The notes: generated by a model from the letters alone, not told the origin. 64,000 nucleotides of DNA from Streptomyces sp. cg36 (GCF_041080675.1 NZ_CP163521.1:62001-126000), one strand, 5' to 3'. Shown: positions 16,790 through 25,866, numbered from the stretch's first letter. Translations and numbers: made by a program.

Positions 16790-17255
16790 GGATCCCCCTT
16801 CCACTCGTGGCTGTCGCTGTCCCGCCGTGTGGTGCGCGGGACTCGATGCCTATCGGAGGAGGGGGACCATGACCAGGAAACGGCGCTTCCGGCGGGTTTT
16901 TCTCCGGCGAGATCCGGTCAGGGCGGGATCCGGCCAGGAAGGCCGGTCAGGGCCGTGTGGACCGGACCGAGTTCGGCGGCCGACAGCGGGGGAGCGGCGA
17001 GCCGGGGGTCTGCCGGGGCCGCGCAGGACGCCGACGGCCACGTCCGGGTGGAGCCGTACGCCTTGGCGATCTCGGCCGGGCCGTGGCGCCGGCCGCCGCT
17101 GTACCCGGTTGACATGGGTTGCGAGAGGGTTGCAGGATCACGTAAAGAGGTGACGGAGCGTCAACACTACGGTGCGGTGGGCAACTTGTGGCATCCGCCA
17201 CCGCACGGGACGGCCGAAGACCCTCACACCACGGGGACGGGGAACGGGGACGACC
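16790..17255. other. Divergent gap of 466 bases with two doubtful small frames
   Basis: It lies between the SUKH-like gene and the XRE regulator at 17256. GGAGGAGGGGGACC precedes an ATG at 16869 that opens a 94-residue Arg-rich frame to 17153. On the other strand a 65-residue frame starts at ATG 17115 (ends 16918). The first has a strong ribosome binding site but poor protein character; the second looks more protein-like but has no clear site. Neither is supported enough to call. Confidence 0.35.
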
Positions 17256-18191
17256 ATGACGGTGAGTGTGCGCGGTGCGTGCGGGACCGGGAATCCGGCA
17301 CGGGCGGGGGCACGGGGGCGGCCCGCCCGCCCCGACCCCCTCCAGGAGCTCATCCGGGGCCGCCGGGACCACCTGGGGCTGAGCCAGGAGACCGTGGCCG
17401 AACGGCTCGGGGTGAGCTCGCGGGCGTACGGCAACTGGGAGCGCGGCCGGGTCAAGGAGTGGACCGACGGCAAGCTCCTCGCCCTCGCCGATGTCCTGGA
17501 GATGACGGACTACCAGGTGGAGCGGCTGTTCCGGCTCACCGTCGGCCGCCCGCCCGCCCGCGTACGCCAGCCCCACCCGCAGGGCGGGCGCGCCCCCGGC
17601 AAGGCCGAGGCGGCCTTCCTCGCCGACTACGACGTCCTGATGGACGCGCTGTCGCTGCCCGCCCTCCTGATGGACCACCGCTGGCAGGTGCGGGCCGCCA
17701 ACGACGCCTACCGCGACCTGTTCACCGGACTGGGCACCGACCCCCGCGCCGACCCGGCCGCCAGTTTCCTGCGGTTCGGCCTGCTGCACCCCGAGGCGGG
17801 CAGCCTCCTCGTCAACCACGCCGACTGGCGGATCTCCCTGCTGTCCGCGCTGGCGGCGGCGCGCGAACAGGACCCGCACGACCCGGGGTTGCGCGCCCTG
17901 CACGCCGATGTGCACCGGCGCCCCTCGCTGCGCGCCCTGTGCCGCGACGCCGTCGACGGCTGCGCCCCGGACGGGGCGGCCGACCCGGCCCACCCCGAGG
18001 GCCCCCTGCGGGTGCTGCGCCACCCCGACCCGCGCCGGGGCCTGCAGATCTGCAGGCTGGTCGAGGAGGTGCCCACCCGCGCCCACATCCTGGGCCTGAC
18101 CCGCCTCACCTTCGTGCTGACCCCGTTCGACTTCCCGTGCGTGGCCGCGCCACCGCGCTGGTCGCGTCAGCTGTCGGCGACCACCGCGTGA
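17256..18191 (+). CDS. XRE-family regulator with MmyB-like ligand-binding domain
   Basis: 311-residue regulator; ATG 17256 follows GGGGACGACC. The HTH is at about residues 30-75 (LIRGRRDHLGLSQETVAERL, SSRAYGNWERGRVKEW). The ligand domain starts near residue 125: DALSLPALLMDHRWQVRAAN, DAYRDLF, then HADWRISLLSALAAAREQDP and a C-terminal TRLTFVLTPFDFP. Same type as the 11139 gene. Its 3' end overlaps that of the convergent MBL-fold gene by 25 bp. It may regulate that hydrolase. Confidence 0.85.
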   Translation: MTVSVRGACGTGNPARAGARGRPARPDPLQELIRGRRDHLGLSQETVAERLGVSSRAYGNWERGRVKEWTDGKLLALADVLEMTDYQVERLFRLTVGRPPARVRQPHPQGGRAPGKAEAAFLADYDVLMDALSLPALLMDHRWQVRAANDAYRDLFTGLGTDPRADPAASFLRFGLLHPEAGSLLVNHADWRISLLSALAAAREQDPHDPGLRALHADVHRRPSLRALCRDAVDGCAPDGAADPAHPEGPLRVLRHPDPRRGLQICRLVEEVPTRAHILGLTRLTFVLTPFDFPCVAAPPRWSRQLSATTA

Positions 18192-19231
18192 TTGTTTACG
18201 GCGTGACCGTCCGCCGAGCCCGTCCGCAGCGCGGCCGTCGGCTCGGGGCGCCCGGCCACCGCGTCCGGCACGCAGTCCGGCGCGAGCCGGACCGCCGTGG
18301 CCAGCATCTGGACCAGCTGCAACGGCTCCTCGGACGCGTCGAGGTGGCGGTACTCCACCGCCGTCAGGACGGCGAGGCGCTCCCACAGCCCGAGTTCGGG
18401 GCGCCGCAGCTCCCGCAGCACCACCCGCGACGCCTCCTCCACCCCGGTCCCGGCGCGGTGCAGCTCGTGGACGCGGTCGCGCAGCTCCGCCAGGTACGCC
18501 ATGTACGCGCGCACGTCGTCCGGCCCGAGCAGCGGCCCGTGGCCGGGCACGACCACCTGCGGGTCCAGCGCGAGGATCCTGGCGCAGGCCGCGATCACCC
18601 CGTCCAGCGGCCCGGCCCAGTGCACCGGCACGTCCCCGGCGAACAGTACGTCCCCCGCGCACACCACACCGCTCTCCGGCAGGTGCACCACCAGGTCCCC
18701 GGCGGTGTGCGCGGGCCCCACCTCGTACAGCTCGACGGGCGTCGACCCGACCAGCAGGTCGAGACGGCCGCTGAAGGTCCGGGTCGGCGGGACGACGTCG
18801 AGCCCGCTGTAGTCGTAGCGGCCGAAGTGGGTGAGCAGATAGCGCTCGAAGGGCACTTCGGGCCGGCAGCCGTCGAGTACGGCCTGGAGCTGCGGGGGAG
18901 TGGGCTCGGCGCACAGATGGGCCAGGTTGGCCTCGGTGCTGATGATCTCCGCGTCGGGGAAGAGGCCGTTGCCGTAGCTGTGGTCACCGTTGGCGTGGGT
19001 GTTCACCACGGTCGAGATCCGGGCCCCGGGCGCGAGGACGCGCCGGGCCGCCGCCGTCAGGGCGTGGGTGAGGTCGGCGGTGTACGGGGTGTCCACCAGC
19101 AGGGCCTCGGGCACGTCGGCCCGGCCGGAGCCCACGACCACGCAGTTGGCCATGCCCCAGGTGCCCGGGAAGTCGGGCAGCCAGGCGTGAACGTGCTTGT
19201 CCAGACGGTGGAGTTCGGAAGGAATAGGCAT
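18167..19231 (-). CDS. MBL-fold metallo-hydrolase
   Basis: 354-residue cytoplasmic hydrolase of the metallo-beta-lactamase fold; ATG at 19231. Zinc-site motifs are visible: NTHANGDHSYGN (HxxxDH form of motif 2), EVGPAHTAGDLVVHLP (motif 3 His), VVCAGDVLFAGDVPVHW (motif 4 Asp) and VVPGHGPLLG (motif 5 His). The C-terminal ~110 residues are helical. Relatives act on varied thioesters, lactones or aromatic substrates, so the substrate cannot be named. It converges on the 17256 regulator. Confidence 0.88.
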   Translation of the reverse strand: MPIPSELHRLDKHVHAWLPDFPGTWGMANCVVVGSGRADVPEALLVDTPYTADLTHALTAAARRVLAPGARISTVVNTHANGDHSYGNGLFPDAEIISTEANLAHLCAEPTPPQLQAVLDGCRPEVPFERYLLTHFGRYDYSGLDVVPPTRTFSGRLDLLVGSTPVELYEVGPAHTAGDLVVHLPESGVVCAGDVLFAGDVPVHWAGPLDGVIAACARILALDPQVVVPGHGPLLGPDDVRAYMAYLAELRDRVHELHRAGTGVEEASRVVLRELRRPELGLWERLAVLTAVEYRHLDASEEPLQLVQMLATAVRLAPDCVPDAVAGRPEPTAALRTGSADGHAVNNHAVVADS

Positions 19232-19444
19232 GCCTGCAATTCTGCGGGCGGCGCCGTCGCTCCGGTGGGGAAAGGCGGTGTGACTGTGGTGACAGCGAGC
19301 GGCCGGGGTGCCCCCGATGACTCGGATGCACCCCGGCCGTCGCCGGTCCCGCCCCGCCCGCCCGCGCCTGTACGGGGGCTCAACTACCGCCGGGCGTAGG
19401 GTGGTTGGGGGGAGTGGTCCGTATGCCGGTGTCGATGCCGCCCG

Positions 19445-20353
19445 TCAGGCCGCGAGGACGGCGACCTCGATGCCGGACACGATCTCCGGCTCGGCGATGA
19501 CGTCGATCTCGGTGATCAGCCCGTCCGCGACGGTGAACTTGAGGACCAGGCGCAGCTGGCCGAGCGGCGCCATGGCGAGTCCGGCCATGCCGTCCACCAG
19601 GGCGATCCCGGTGTACCGGGCGCGACCCATCGCCGCCATCGCGGCCTTCGCGACGGTGGCACCGCCGCTGAGGAAGATCGCCGCCGGGGTCGGGCCGACG
19701 GCCTTGTCCGCGCGCAGGACCACGTCCGGGTGGAGCAGGGTGACCAGGGCCTCGAAGTCGCCGCCCCGGGTCGCGGCGAGGAACGCGTCGGCGACCTGCC
19801 GCTTGCGCTCCAGGTCCGCCTCCGGGAGCGGGGTGCTGCCCTGGACCTTGCGCCGGGCCCGGCTGGCGAGCTGGCGGGCGGTGGCCGGGGTCCGCTCCAT
19901 CAGCGGCGCGATCTCGTCGAAGGGCACGGCGAACATGTCGTGCAGCACGAACGCGAGCCGCTCGGCGGGCGAGAGGGTGTCGAGCACCACGAGCAGCGCG
20001 AGCCCGACGGAGTCGGCCATCAGCGCCTCCTGCTCGGGGTCGAGCCCGCCTTCCCGGTCGGCCTCGACGGCGGGGGCCTGTACGTCCAGCGGGTCCTCGC
20101 GGCGGGTCTGGCGCGAGCGCAGCATGTTCAGACAGACCCGGGCGACGACGGTGGTCAGCCATCCGCCGAGGTTCTGCACGCCGCTGATGTCGGCGCGGCT
20201 GGCGCGGATCCACCCCTCCTGAACGGCGTCCTCCGCTTCGCTGAGCGAGCCGAGCATGCGGTACGCGACGGACCGCAGATGCGTCCGGTCGGCCTCGAAG
20301 CGCTCGGTGAGCGTCGTCAGGAGCCCGTCCTGCGGCCCTCGCTGCTCGTCCAT
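19445..20353 (-). CDS. ECF sigma factor, ECF41/SigJ-like with SnoaL-type C-terminal domain
   Basis: 302-residue RNA polymerase sigma factor. ATG 20353 follows GAGGGGGACATCGACC. Sigma region 2 is at residues ~15-85 (LRSVAYRMLGSLSEAEDAVQ, NLGGWLTTVVARVCLNMLRS). Region 4 is at ~120-175 (LDTLSPAERLAFVLHDMFAV, PFDEIAPLMERTPATARQLA). The C-terminal ~110 residues (ADAFLAATRGGDFEALVTLL and HPDVVLRADK) form a SnoaL-like domain that modulates activity in the ECF41 group. The usual partner gene (a carboxymuconolactone decarboxylase, oxidoreductase or epimerase) is not next to it. The AhpD-like gene at 4625 is distant. Confidence 0.92.
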   Translation of the reverse strand: MDEQRGPQDGLLTTLTERFEADRTHLRSVAYRMLGSLSEAEDAVQEGWIRASRADISGVQNLGGWLTTVVARVCLNMLRSRQTRREDPLDVQAPAVEADREGGLDPEQEALMADSVGLALLVVLDTLSPAERLAFVLHDMFAVPFDEIAPLMERTPATARQLASRARRKVQGSTPLPEADLERKRQVADAFLAATRGGDFEALVTLLHPDVVLRADKAVGPTPAAIFLSGGATVAKAAMAAMGRARYTGIALVDGMAGLAMAPLGQLRLVLKFTVADGLITEIDVIAEPEIVSGIEVAVLAA

Positions 20354-20651
20354 GGTCGATGTCCCCCTCGATATCGGTGTGCCGAAAAGTAGACCACCAG
20401 ACGATCGGCGGTCGCGCGCGAGGGTGACCAGTCGATCAAGCACGCCCACGAGGGCCTCCACCCCTCCGGCGCGCTCAAGTCCGGTCGGGTGCCGCCCGTT
20501 GACGAGGAAGGCGGGCACCTCGCGTGCGCGGGTGCGCCCGGTCGGGGCGGCCATGGCCAGGGGAAGCCGTGGGCAGGCGGAATCCGCATGGATGATGCTC
20601 TATCGCATTCAGATATGCGTTTTCCGCGTCGCCCCGGATAGGATGGCGGCC

Positions 20652-20984
20652 ATGGGGCTGGAGGAGTTGCTGAGACTGACGGTGAGCGCGCTGATGCAGG
20701 CCACGGGCCAGTCGCAGCGGGACCTCGCGGCGGTCCTCGGCCTCACCCAGACCCAGGTGTCACGCCGTCAGAGCGGCTCCACGGCATGGAGCCTGCGCGA
20801 CTGCGACGCGCTGGCCGAGCACTTCGGCATCGCCCCCCTGGACCTGCTGGCGGGCCCCACCCGGGCGTGCGAGGCGCTGCCCGCCCGTGCGCGCGCCGTC
20901 GATACCACCGCGCGGGCGGACGGTATGAAGACGGAAGCGGCCGTACGGGCACACCAGGTGGAGGCGGAAGGGGCGGGCCGGTGA
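20652..20984 (+). CDS. Small XRE-type HTH protein upstream of tap-like gene
   Basis: 110-residue DNA-binding protein; ATG 20652, with an in-frame ATG at 20643 as alternative. The HTH covers residues ~15-65: LMQATGQSQRDLAAVLGLTQ, TQVSRRQSG, DCDALAEHFGIAPLDLL. The tail is charged and probably disordered. Its stop overlaps the GTG of the Tap-like gene, so the two are coupled. It may autoregulate the telomere operon. Confidence 0.8.
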   Translation: MGLEELLRLTVSALMQATGQSQRDLAAVLGLTQTQVSRRQSGSTAWSLRDCDALAEHFGIAPLDLLAGPTRACEALPARARAVDTTARADGMKTEAAVRAHQVEAEGAGR

Positions 20985-22582
20985 GTGACTTCGACGCGAT
21001 CGACTCGCTGCTGGCCGAGGTCGGCCCGCAGGAGCCGCTGCCCGAGCCCGACGAGCGCCGCCGGCTGCGTGAACGTGCCAACCTGTCGAAGGCGCAGGTG
21101 GCGCGCGCCCTGTCGGTGAGCCCCTCGACCGTGGGCGGCTGGGAGTCGGGCCGCGACCCGTCCGGCGAGACCCGCACGCGGTACGCGTACCTCCTGGACG
21201 GCCTGCGCGCCAAGCTGGAGCCGGAGGAGGTTCCCGGGGCCGCCGCCGCGGAGCCCGAGGCGCCGGCCGAAGACGCCGAAGACGCCGCCTCGGACGCGGA
21301 CATGGACGACGACGTCGAGGTCCTGGCGGCGCCGGAGCCGTGCGTGCTGTGCGGGGCCCCGGCCCGGCACCGGGTGGCCGGATTCGCCCAGCACCTGGAC
21401 CCGGCGGACTGCGGCACCCCGGCCCCGGCCCCGCCGACGGCCGCCCCCGCCCGCACCCCCGAACCCGAGCCCGCCCAGGCCGCAGCCCCGGCCCGTACGC
21501 GGACACCCCGCGAGGCGAGCGGCCCGCAGCCGAAGCGGCACCCCAAATCCGCCCCCGCCCCCGCCCCCGCGTCCTCGTCCGCGTCCTCGTCGGAGCGCCC
21601 GCCCACCCGCCGCGCGTTCCAGGAGCCGTCCGCGATGCCGGACCTGGTGGGCCAGGCGGTCAAGGCGGCCCTCGGCGAGCACGGGGGAGACGTGGACGCG
21701 GCCACGGCGGCCCTGCTCAAGCGGGCCATCCCGGACGCGATGCGGCTGCTCGACGAGACCCGCAGGGGCGCCCGGTACGACATCGTGGCCCACCCCTGGA
21801 TCCCCGACGTGCTGCGCAAGCAGACGGCGAAGGGCCCGGACCAGATCTGGGAGGCCCGCCCCAAGTGGACCCGGCACGAACTGCCGCCGGGGCAGCACGA
21901 GGTGACGGCGCTCGACATCAACGGCGCCTACCTGTCGGCCCTCAAGACCCATCTCCCGATCGGCCAGCTGGAGCACTCCACCGGCTTCGCCCACGACCGC
22001 CGCCGCGCGGGCGTCCACCTGATCACCCCGCCGCACTGGGACCACGAGGCGGTCCTGCCGAACCCGATCGGCAACCGCGACGAGCCGGGCCCGCTGTGGG
22101 TGACCGAGCCGACCCTGCGCCTGCTGCTGCGCCTGTCGGGCCCGAAGTACGGCCTGTGCGACCCGCCCGAGATCCACGAGTCGTTCACCTCCGGCGCCAC
22201 CGAGAACCTGCTGGAGAAGTTCCGCGTCGCCCTCAAGGACGCCCGCGACACGGCGATCGCGGACGGCGACGAGGTGACGCTGGAGTACGTGAAGGCGATG
22301 TACTCCAAGTTCGTGTCGACGATGGGCGAGTCCAACTACAACCGCGAGCTGTACCGTCCGGACTGGATGCACATCATCCGCTCCCAGGCGTTCGCCAACC
22401 TCTGGATGAAGGCGTTCAAGGCCCATGAGGAGGGACTCGCCGTGGTACGGGCGATGGGCACCGACGAGCTCCACGTCATCGGCGACTGGCGCCGGGTCTT
22501 CGCCGAGGGGCGGGGCGTGAGCGAGGTCAAGGTGAAGGACACCTACGAGGTCGGCGAGCCGGACCCGGAGCAGGAGGACTGA
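20981..22582 (+). CDS. tap: Telomere-associated protein Tap-like
   Basis: 533-residue protein with the layout of Tap proteins of linear Streptomyces replicons, which recruit the terminal protein to the telomere. The N-terminal XRE HTH spans residues ~20-75 (RRRLRERANLSKAQVARALS, TVGGWESGRDPSGETR). A possible zinc knuckle (CVLCGAPARH) and a long Pro/Ala-rich linker follow. The C-terminal half includes TALDINGAYLSALKTHLPIG, NPIGNRDEPGPLWVTEPTLR, LEYVKAMYSKFVSTMGESNY and VVRAMGTDELHVIGDW, which recall family-B polymerase palm motifs. It is shorter than classical Tap (about 740 residues from memory). A GTG start overlaps the upstream gene; the terminal-protein-like gene follows after one base. 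Confidence 0.75.
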   Translation: MSDFDAIDSLLAEVGPQEPLPEPDERRRLRERANLSKAQVARALSVSPSTVGGWESGRDPSGETRTRYAYLLDGLRAKLEPEEVPGAAAAEPEAPAEDAEDAASDADMDDDVEVLAAPEPCVLCGAPARHRVAGFAQHLDPADCGTPAPAPPTAAPARTPEPEPAQAAAPARTRTPREASGPQPKRHPKSAPAPAPASSSASSSERPPTRRAFQEPSAMPDLVGQAVKAALGEHGGDVDAATAALLKRAIPDAMRLLDETRRGARYDIVAHPWIPDVLRKQTAKGPDQIWEARPKWTRHELPPGQHEVTALDINGAYLSALKTHLPIGQLEHSTGFAHDRRRAGVHLITPPHWDHEAVLPNPIGNRDEPGPLWVTEPTLRLLLRLSGPKYGLCDPPEIHESFTSGATENLLEKFRVALKDARDTAIADGDEVTLEYVKAMYSKFVSTMGESNYNRELYRPDWMHIIRSQAFANLWMKAFKAHEEGLAVVRAMGTDELHVIGDWRRVFAEGRGVSEVKVKDTYEVGEPDPEQED

Positions 22583-22583
22583 A

Positions 22584-23153
22584 GTGCCCGACCACAGCAA
22601 TGAGTTCGGCAAGTACGGGGCGCGCGGGATCAAGGGCAGCGAGGCCGTGGGCCGGGTGCTGGACTCCCTCGCGGGCGGCATCGCGACCCCGGTGACCGTC
22701 CGCCGCGGCCTGCTGGCCCGGCTGCACTACCTCTCGCGCACCCCGCACGCCTGGGCGGCGGCGAAGGAGGCGGGCCTGACGGTCACCGACCGCACGCTCA
22801 AGGCGTGGCTGGCGGGCACCCGCAACCCCTCCCGGGTCAACCTGGAACGCATCGACCGTGCCTACCGGGCGGTCCGCCGCCACAACGTGGCCCGCCACCT
22901 GCTGCGCCGCCTCAACGCGGCGGGCGGCACCCGCGTGGAGCTCCACCCCCTGAACCAGTCCCAGGTCCCGCGCCCGCGCCAGCGGGTCGTCGAGTACCGC
23001 TCCTTGAACGTCCGCCGCTGGGACCGGATCGTGGCCGCCTGGTCGACGGACGACCCCGAGGCCCTGGACGCGGCGTGGACGCTCGTCATCGAGGACCTGG
23101 GCTCGCAGTGGGGCCAGTACGAGTACGTGACGAACGTGGGCTTCGCCGCCTGA
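22584..23153 (+). CDS. tpg: Terminal protein Tpg-like
   Basis: 189-residue DNA-binding protein, close in size to Tpg, the protein covalently bound to telomere 5' ends. The GTG start at 22584 lies behind CAGGAGGACT. An HTH-like segment (AAKEAGLTVTDRTLKAWLAG, TRNPSRVNLERIDRAYRAVR) is followed by VARHLLRRLNAAGGTRVELH and a C-terminal acidic/aromatic DLGSQWGQYEYVTNVGFAA. The order tap-tpg is the conserved operon order. Sequence similarity to canonical Tpg is low by eye, so this may be an alternative Tpg class such as those of other linear plasmids. Confidence 0.65.
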   Translation: MPDHSNEFGKYGARGIKGSEAVGRVLDSLAGGIATPVTVRRGLLARLHYLSRTPHAWAAAKEAGLTVTDRTLKAWLAGTRNPSRVNLERIDRAYRAVRRHNVARHLLRRLNAAGGTRVELHPLNQSQVPRPRQRVVEYRSLNVRRWDRIVAAWSTDDPEALDAAWTLVIEDLGSQWGQYEYVTNVGFAA

Positions 23154-23167
23154 CCCCACCACCCCGG

Positions 23168-23368
23168 CTACCGGGCCCGCTTGGCGTACTCCACGAGGTG
23201 GGCGAAGGAGACCGGGGACAGGAGGAGCACGGGGCTGTCGATCAGCTTGCTGTCCCGCACGGGGACGACGCCGTGCGAGGCGGCGAGGTTGGCGGCTACT
23301 TCGATGCACTGGCCGCCGTTGTTGCTGTACGAGGACTTGAACCATTGGGGAGAGGGTGCGCTGGTCAC
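23168..23368 (-). CDS. DUF397 domain protein
   Basis: 66-residue protein with the DUF397 pattern: WFKSSYSNNGGQCIEVA, VPVRDSKLIDSPVLLLS and FAHLVEYAKR. The GTG start overlaps the stop of the XRE-DUF5753 regulator by 4 bp. In Streptomyces these two form a regulatory pair, often behaving like toxin-antitoxin or developmental switches (WhiJ-type systems). It is the small partner of that pair. Confidence 0.92.
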   Translation of the reverse strand: MTSAPSPQWFKSSYSNNGGQCIEVAANLAASHGVVPVRDSKLIDSPVLLLSPVSFAHLVEYAKRAR

Positions 23369-24201
23369 GGGGTGCCCTTTCGTAACTGCTCGATCATGGC
23401 CACAGATGCCGCCTGAGAGTGCGCTTCGGCCTGCAATTGATGGTAGGCGGTCAACACAGGCAGTACCACGTTGCTTTCCCGTTCGAGATGGCCTCGCTGG
23501 GCGGACTCGGCGTACGACATCAGCGACCGGTCCGGCAGGGTCAGTACCGTGATGGGGAGGTCGAAGGGCCGACGCTCACCCATGGTGAACGGGGCGATCT
23601 GGAACACGGTGGTCGGCCTCGCGGCGAACTCCAAAAGCCGGTCCAACTGGCCCGCCATGACAGGTGGTTCGCCCACGGACCGGCAGACGCAGCTCTCGTC
23701 GAGCACCACGAAGACCAGCGGGGGCGGCATGCGGACGAGCGCGGCCTGCCGCTCCGCGACGAGAGCCACCCGCTCCTCGGCCTGCTCGGGGGTGATCGCG
23801 CCCCGCTTGATGGCGCTCCTGGCGAGGACCGCCGCGTACTCCGGGGTCTGCAGCAGCCCGGGAATGATCCCCACCTCGTACAGGCGGATCTCCGCCGCGC
23901 GGCTCTCGTGGCCCACGTACTCCGGGAAGCCCTCCAGCAGCGACCCGTGCCGGATCTCGCGCCACTCGCGCTCGAAGGTGTCGACCGTCCCTGCCATGCC
24001 GAAGGCGACGTCGGCACTGCGCGAAAACCGCAGAGTCGGCACCTTGCGACCGGTTTCCACCGCCGAGATGTGCGTACTGGAGTAGCTCATCCGCCCGGCG
24101 AGGTCCTCCTGCTTCCAGCCGCGCGCCTCGCGGGAACTGCGCAGGCGCGCCCCGAAGGCGGCTTGGGGACTGCTCTCGGGCGCCAACTCTTTGCGGTTCA
24201 T
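23365..24201 (-). CDS. XRE regulator with DUF5753 domain
   Basis: 278-residue regulator; ATG 24201. The HTH is at residues ~15-70 (FGARLRSSREARGWKQEDLA, GRMSYSSTHISAVETGRK). DUF5753 follows: REIRHGSLLEGFPEYVGHES, LYEVGIIPGLLQTPEYAAVL and VVLDESCVCRSVGEPPVMAG. It forms a coupled pair with the DUF397 gene and is divergent from the 74-residue gene at 24376, a common three-gene arrangement. It probably represses its own operon and perhaps the divergent gene. Confidence 0.93.
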   Translation of the reverse strand: MNRKELAPESSPQAAFGARLRSSREARGWKQEDLAGRMSYSSTHISAVETGRKVPTLRFSRSADVAFGMAGTVDTFEREWREIRHGSLLEGFPEYVGHESRAAEIRLYEVGIIPGLLQTPEYAAVLARSAIKRGAITPEQAEERVALVAERQAALVRMPPPLVFVVLDESCVCRSVGEPPVMAGQLDRLLEFAARPTTVFQIAPFTMGERRPFDLPITVLTLPDRSLMSYAESAQRGHLERESNVVLPVLTAYHQLQAEAHSQAASVAMIEQLRKGTP

Positions 24202-24375
24202 GGGGTGTTGGGCAACCTTTCTTCCGCAGGTGCCAAGTTGAAGAACCTCTGACTGTACGTCACGCTGCATCGCGTCGGTAGTGATGCCGCTACGGAGAGG
24301 AGTGCATCGAGCGGGGTGCGCCGAGGGCCGCGCTCCCCTCCGCACATCAACACCACTCACGAGCTGGGGACAACC

Positions 24376-24600
24376 ATGCCCATGACCATGCAGGAATGGC
24401 GCGACAGCAACGCCACCGCCGACAGTGCGGCCGACGCGTTCCGTGACGTACTGAGGCTGGTGGAGGCGCCGGACCGGACGGTGAACAGCGTCCGGTCCGG
24501 CGCCAGCCACAAGGGCGAGGCGCTGGTGTACGTCGGCCACTTGCCCGCCCAGGTGGTGGAGCGCCTGGCCGAGCGCGTGCGGCGGGGGACGCGCCCGTGA
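24376..24600 (+). CDS. Small hypothetical protein divergent from the XRE/DUF397 pair
   Basis: 74-residue protein; ATG 24376 follows GCTGGGGACAACC. It contains MQEWRDSNATADSAADAFRD and VLVRL-type amphipathic helices, with a C-terminal LPAQVVERLAERVRRG. No known domain is recognised. Its position as the divergent partner of a WhiJ-like pair suggests it is regulated by the XRE protein. Confidence 0.6.
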   Translation: MPMTMQEWRDSNATADSAADAFRDVLRLVEAPDRTVNSVRSGASHKGEALVYVGHLPAQVVERLAERVRRGTRP

Positions 24601-24721
24601 CCGCGCGCCACCAGGACTGACCTGCCGCCCGAACCCCCGCGCCGGCAGTAAGCGGCCGACGCGGTATGGCCCGACCCCAGGGCGCCCGACCATTGGGGGG
24701 CGCTGTCGGGCCAGCGACGGG

Positions 24722-24753
24722 CCCCGGCCGTCCGACGCCCCGGACGGCCGGGG
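24722..24753 (+). terminator. Candidate terminator after the 24376 gene
   Basis: A 13-bp perfect stem (CCCCGGCCGTCCG and its complement) with a 6-base loop is followed by ACCCGTTGTCCTTT. A second inverted pair, TGGCCCGAC/GTCGGGCCA, lies just upstream (about 24667-24712). The rest of the 318-base gap should hold the promoter of the secreted-protein operon. No other feature is seen. Confidence 0.6.
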
Positions 24754-24918
24754 ACCCGTTGTCCTTTGGTCCGGCCCCACCGCTTTCGTTCAGCGATCCG
24801 CCCCGGCCACCCGAAAGGGTGATTCGCCCGGTCCCAGGCGTAACCCCGGTTTCCATGGGAAGACACTCCGCGTCATGAGTGATTACTTTCCGTAACCAAA
24901 CTCGGGGGATTTACCCAT

Positions 24919-25299
24919 ATGCGACCACTCGCGGTAGCCATCGCCGCCATCACCGCGCTCCTGCCCGCCGCGGCGCTCACGCCCGCCGCCTCCTCGGCCC
25001 CCACCAGGCACGCCGTGCCGCTCGGACACGTGTACTTCTGGTCCGGCCCCAACCAGATGGGCGCGGGCGGCGCCTGGGACTACGCGCCGCCGGGATACAA
25101 GGAGGCCGAGCAGCGCGTGAAGCGTCAGGCGCGCTCCTTCGACTCGCACGTCACCAAGACCGTCTACGCGATCAGCTACCAGAACGCCGGCCGCTGCCTG
25201 TACCGGGCGATCTACCCGGACGACTACTCCAACAACTGGGAGTGGGCGGGCAAGTTCGACGGGGTCAGCGACACCACCATGGGGTGCGACCAGGGCTGA
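24919..25299 (+). CDS. Secreted protein, peptidase-inhibitor I36/crystallin-like
   Basis: 126-residue secreted protein starting at ATG 24919. The signal peptide ends near ASS. The mature part contains GHVYFWSGPNQMGAGGAWDY, SFDSHVTKTVYAISYQNAGR, then CLYRAIYPDD and a closing TTMGCDQG, giving one Cys pair. The FWSG...Y...C layout resembles small crystallin-like Streptomyces inhibitors (family I36), but the match is weaker than for the gene at 25863. First gene of a tight three-gene operon of exported proteins. Confidence 0.7.
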   Translation: MRPLAVAIAAITALLPAAALTPAASSAPTRHAVPLGHVYFWSGPNQMGAGGAWDYAPPGYKEAEQRVKRQARSFDSHVTKTVYAISYQNAGRCLYRAIYPDDYSNNWEWAGKFDGVSDTTMGCDQG

Positions 25300-25305
25300 C
25301 GTCGT

Positions 25306-25866
25306 ATGCGTCCTCGTACCGCCACCGCGCTGGCCGCGCTCGCGCTCGTCCTCACCGGCTGCACGTCGGTGACCGCCAGGACCGACGGCCCGTCCGCCGA
25401 CGACCTCGTCAAGGCCGCCACCCAGGTCCTGACCGACGAGTGCCTCCAGCGGCAGGGCCTCGCCCCGCCGCGCCCCGGGCAGCAGGTGACCGCGGTCGAG
25501 CAGCAGCAGGTGTCCGACGCCCTGTTCGGCAAGGGCCCCGCCGAGATGACGCTCCGGCTTTCCACCGGATACGTCGTACGCGCCCACACCGACGGATGTC
25601 TGGCAGCCGCCAACGAACGCCTCTACGGGGACCAGCGGCTCTGGTTCCACAGTTCGGTGATCGTCAACAACCTCCGGCCGGAAGCCTCGCACGACGGCGT
25701 CACCCTCGCCGTCGTCCGGGCGCGCCACCGGGCGGAGCTCACGGAGTGGAGCCGCCTGCGCGCCCACGCCACCGAGCAGGCGGCCTCCCTGCTCCAGGAG
25801 GAGCAGGTCCAAGAGCGGGCGCAGAAGCCCCAGCACCAGCCATCGAGAGGAACCGCCCAGAAATGA
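25306..25866 (+). CDS. Putative lipoprotein
   Basis: 186-residue lipoprotein starting at ATG 25306, six bases after the previous stop. The signal peptide ends in the lipobox LTGC (Cys20). The mature part is helical and polar (DLVKAATQVLTDECLQRQGL, TAVEQQQVSDALFGKGPAEM, AATERLYGD-like segment) with a Gln/Glu-rich coiled-coil tail. No family recognised. Its stop overlaps the start of the inhibitor gene (ATGA), so the three are co-translated. Confidence 0.78.
   Translation: MRPRTATALAALALVLTGCTSVTARTDGPSADDLVKAATQVLTDECLQRQGLAPPRPGQQVTAVEQQQVSDALFGKGPAEMTLRLSTGYVVRAHTDGCLAAANERLYGDQRLWFHSSVIVNNLRPEASHDGVTLAVVRARHRAELTEWSRLRAHATEQAASLLQEEQVQERAQKPQHQPSRGTAQK

Noticed and set aside
16869..17153. 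A 94-residue plus-strand frame behind a very strong Shine-Dalgarno
   Set aside because: Arg/Gly/Pro-rich with no recognisable pattern; left as unresolved in the gap entry.
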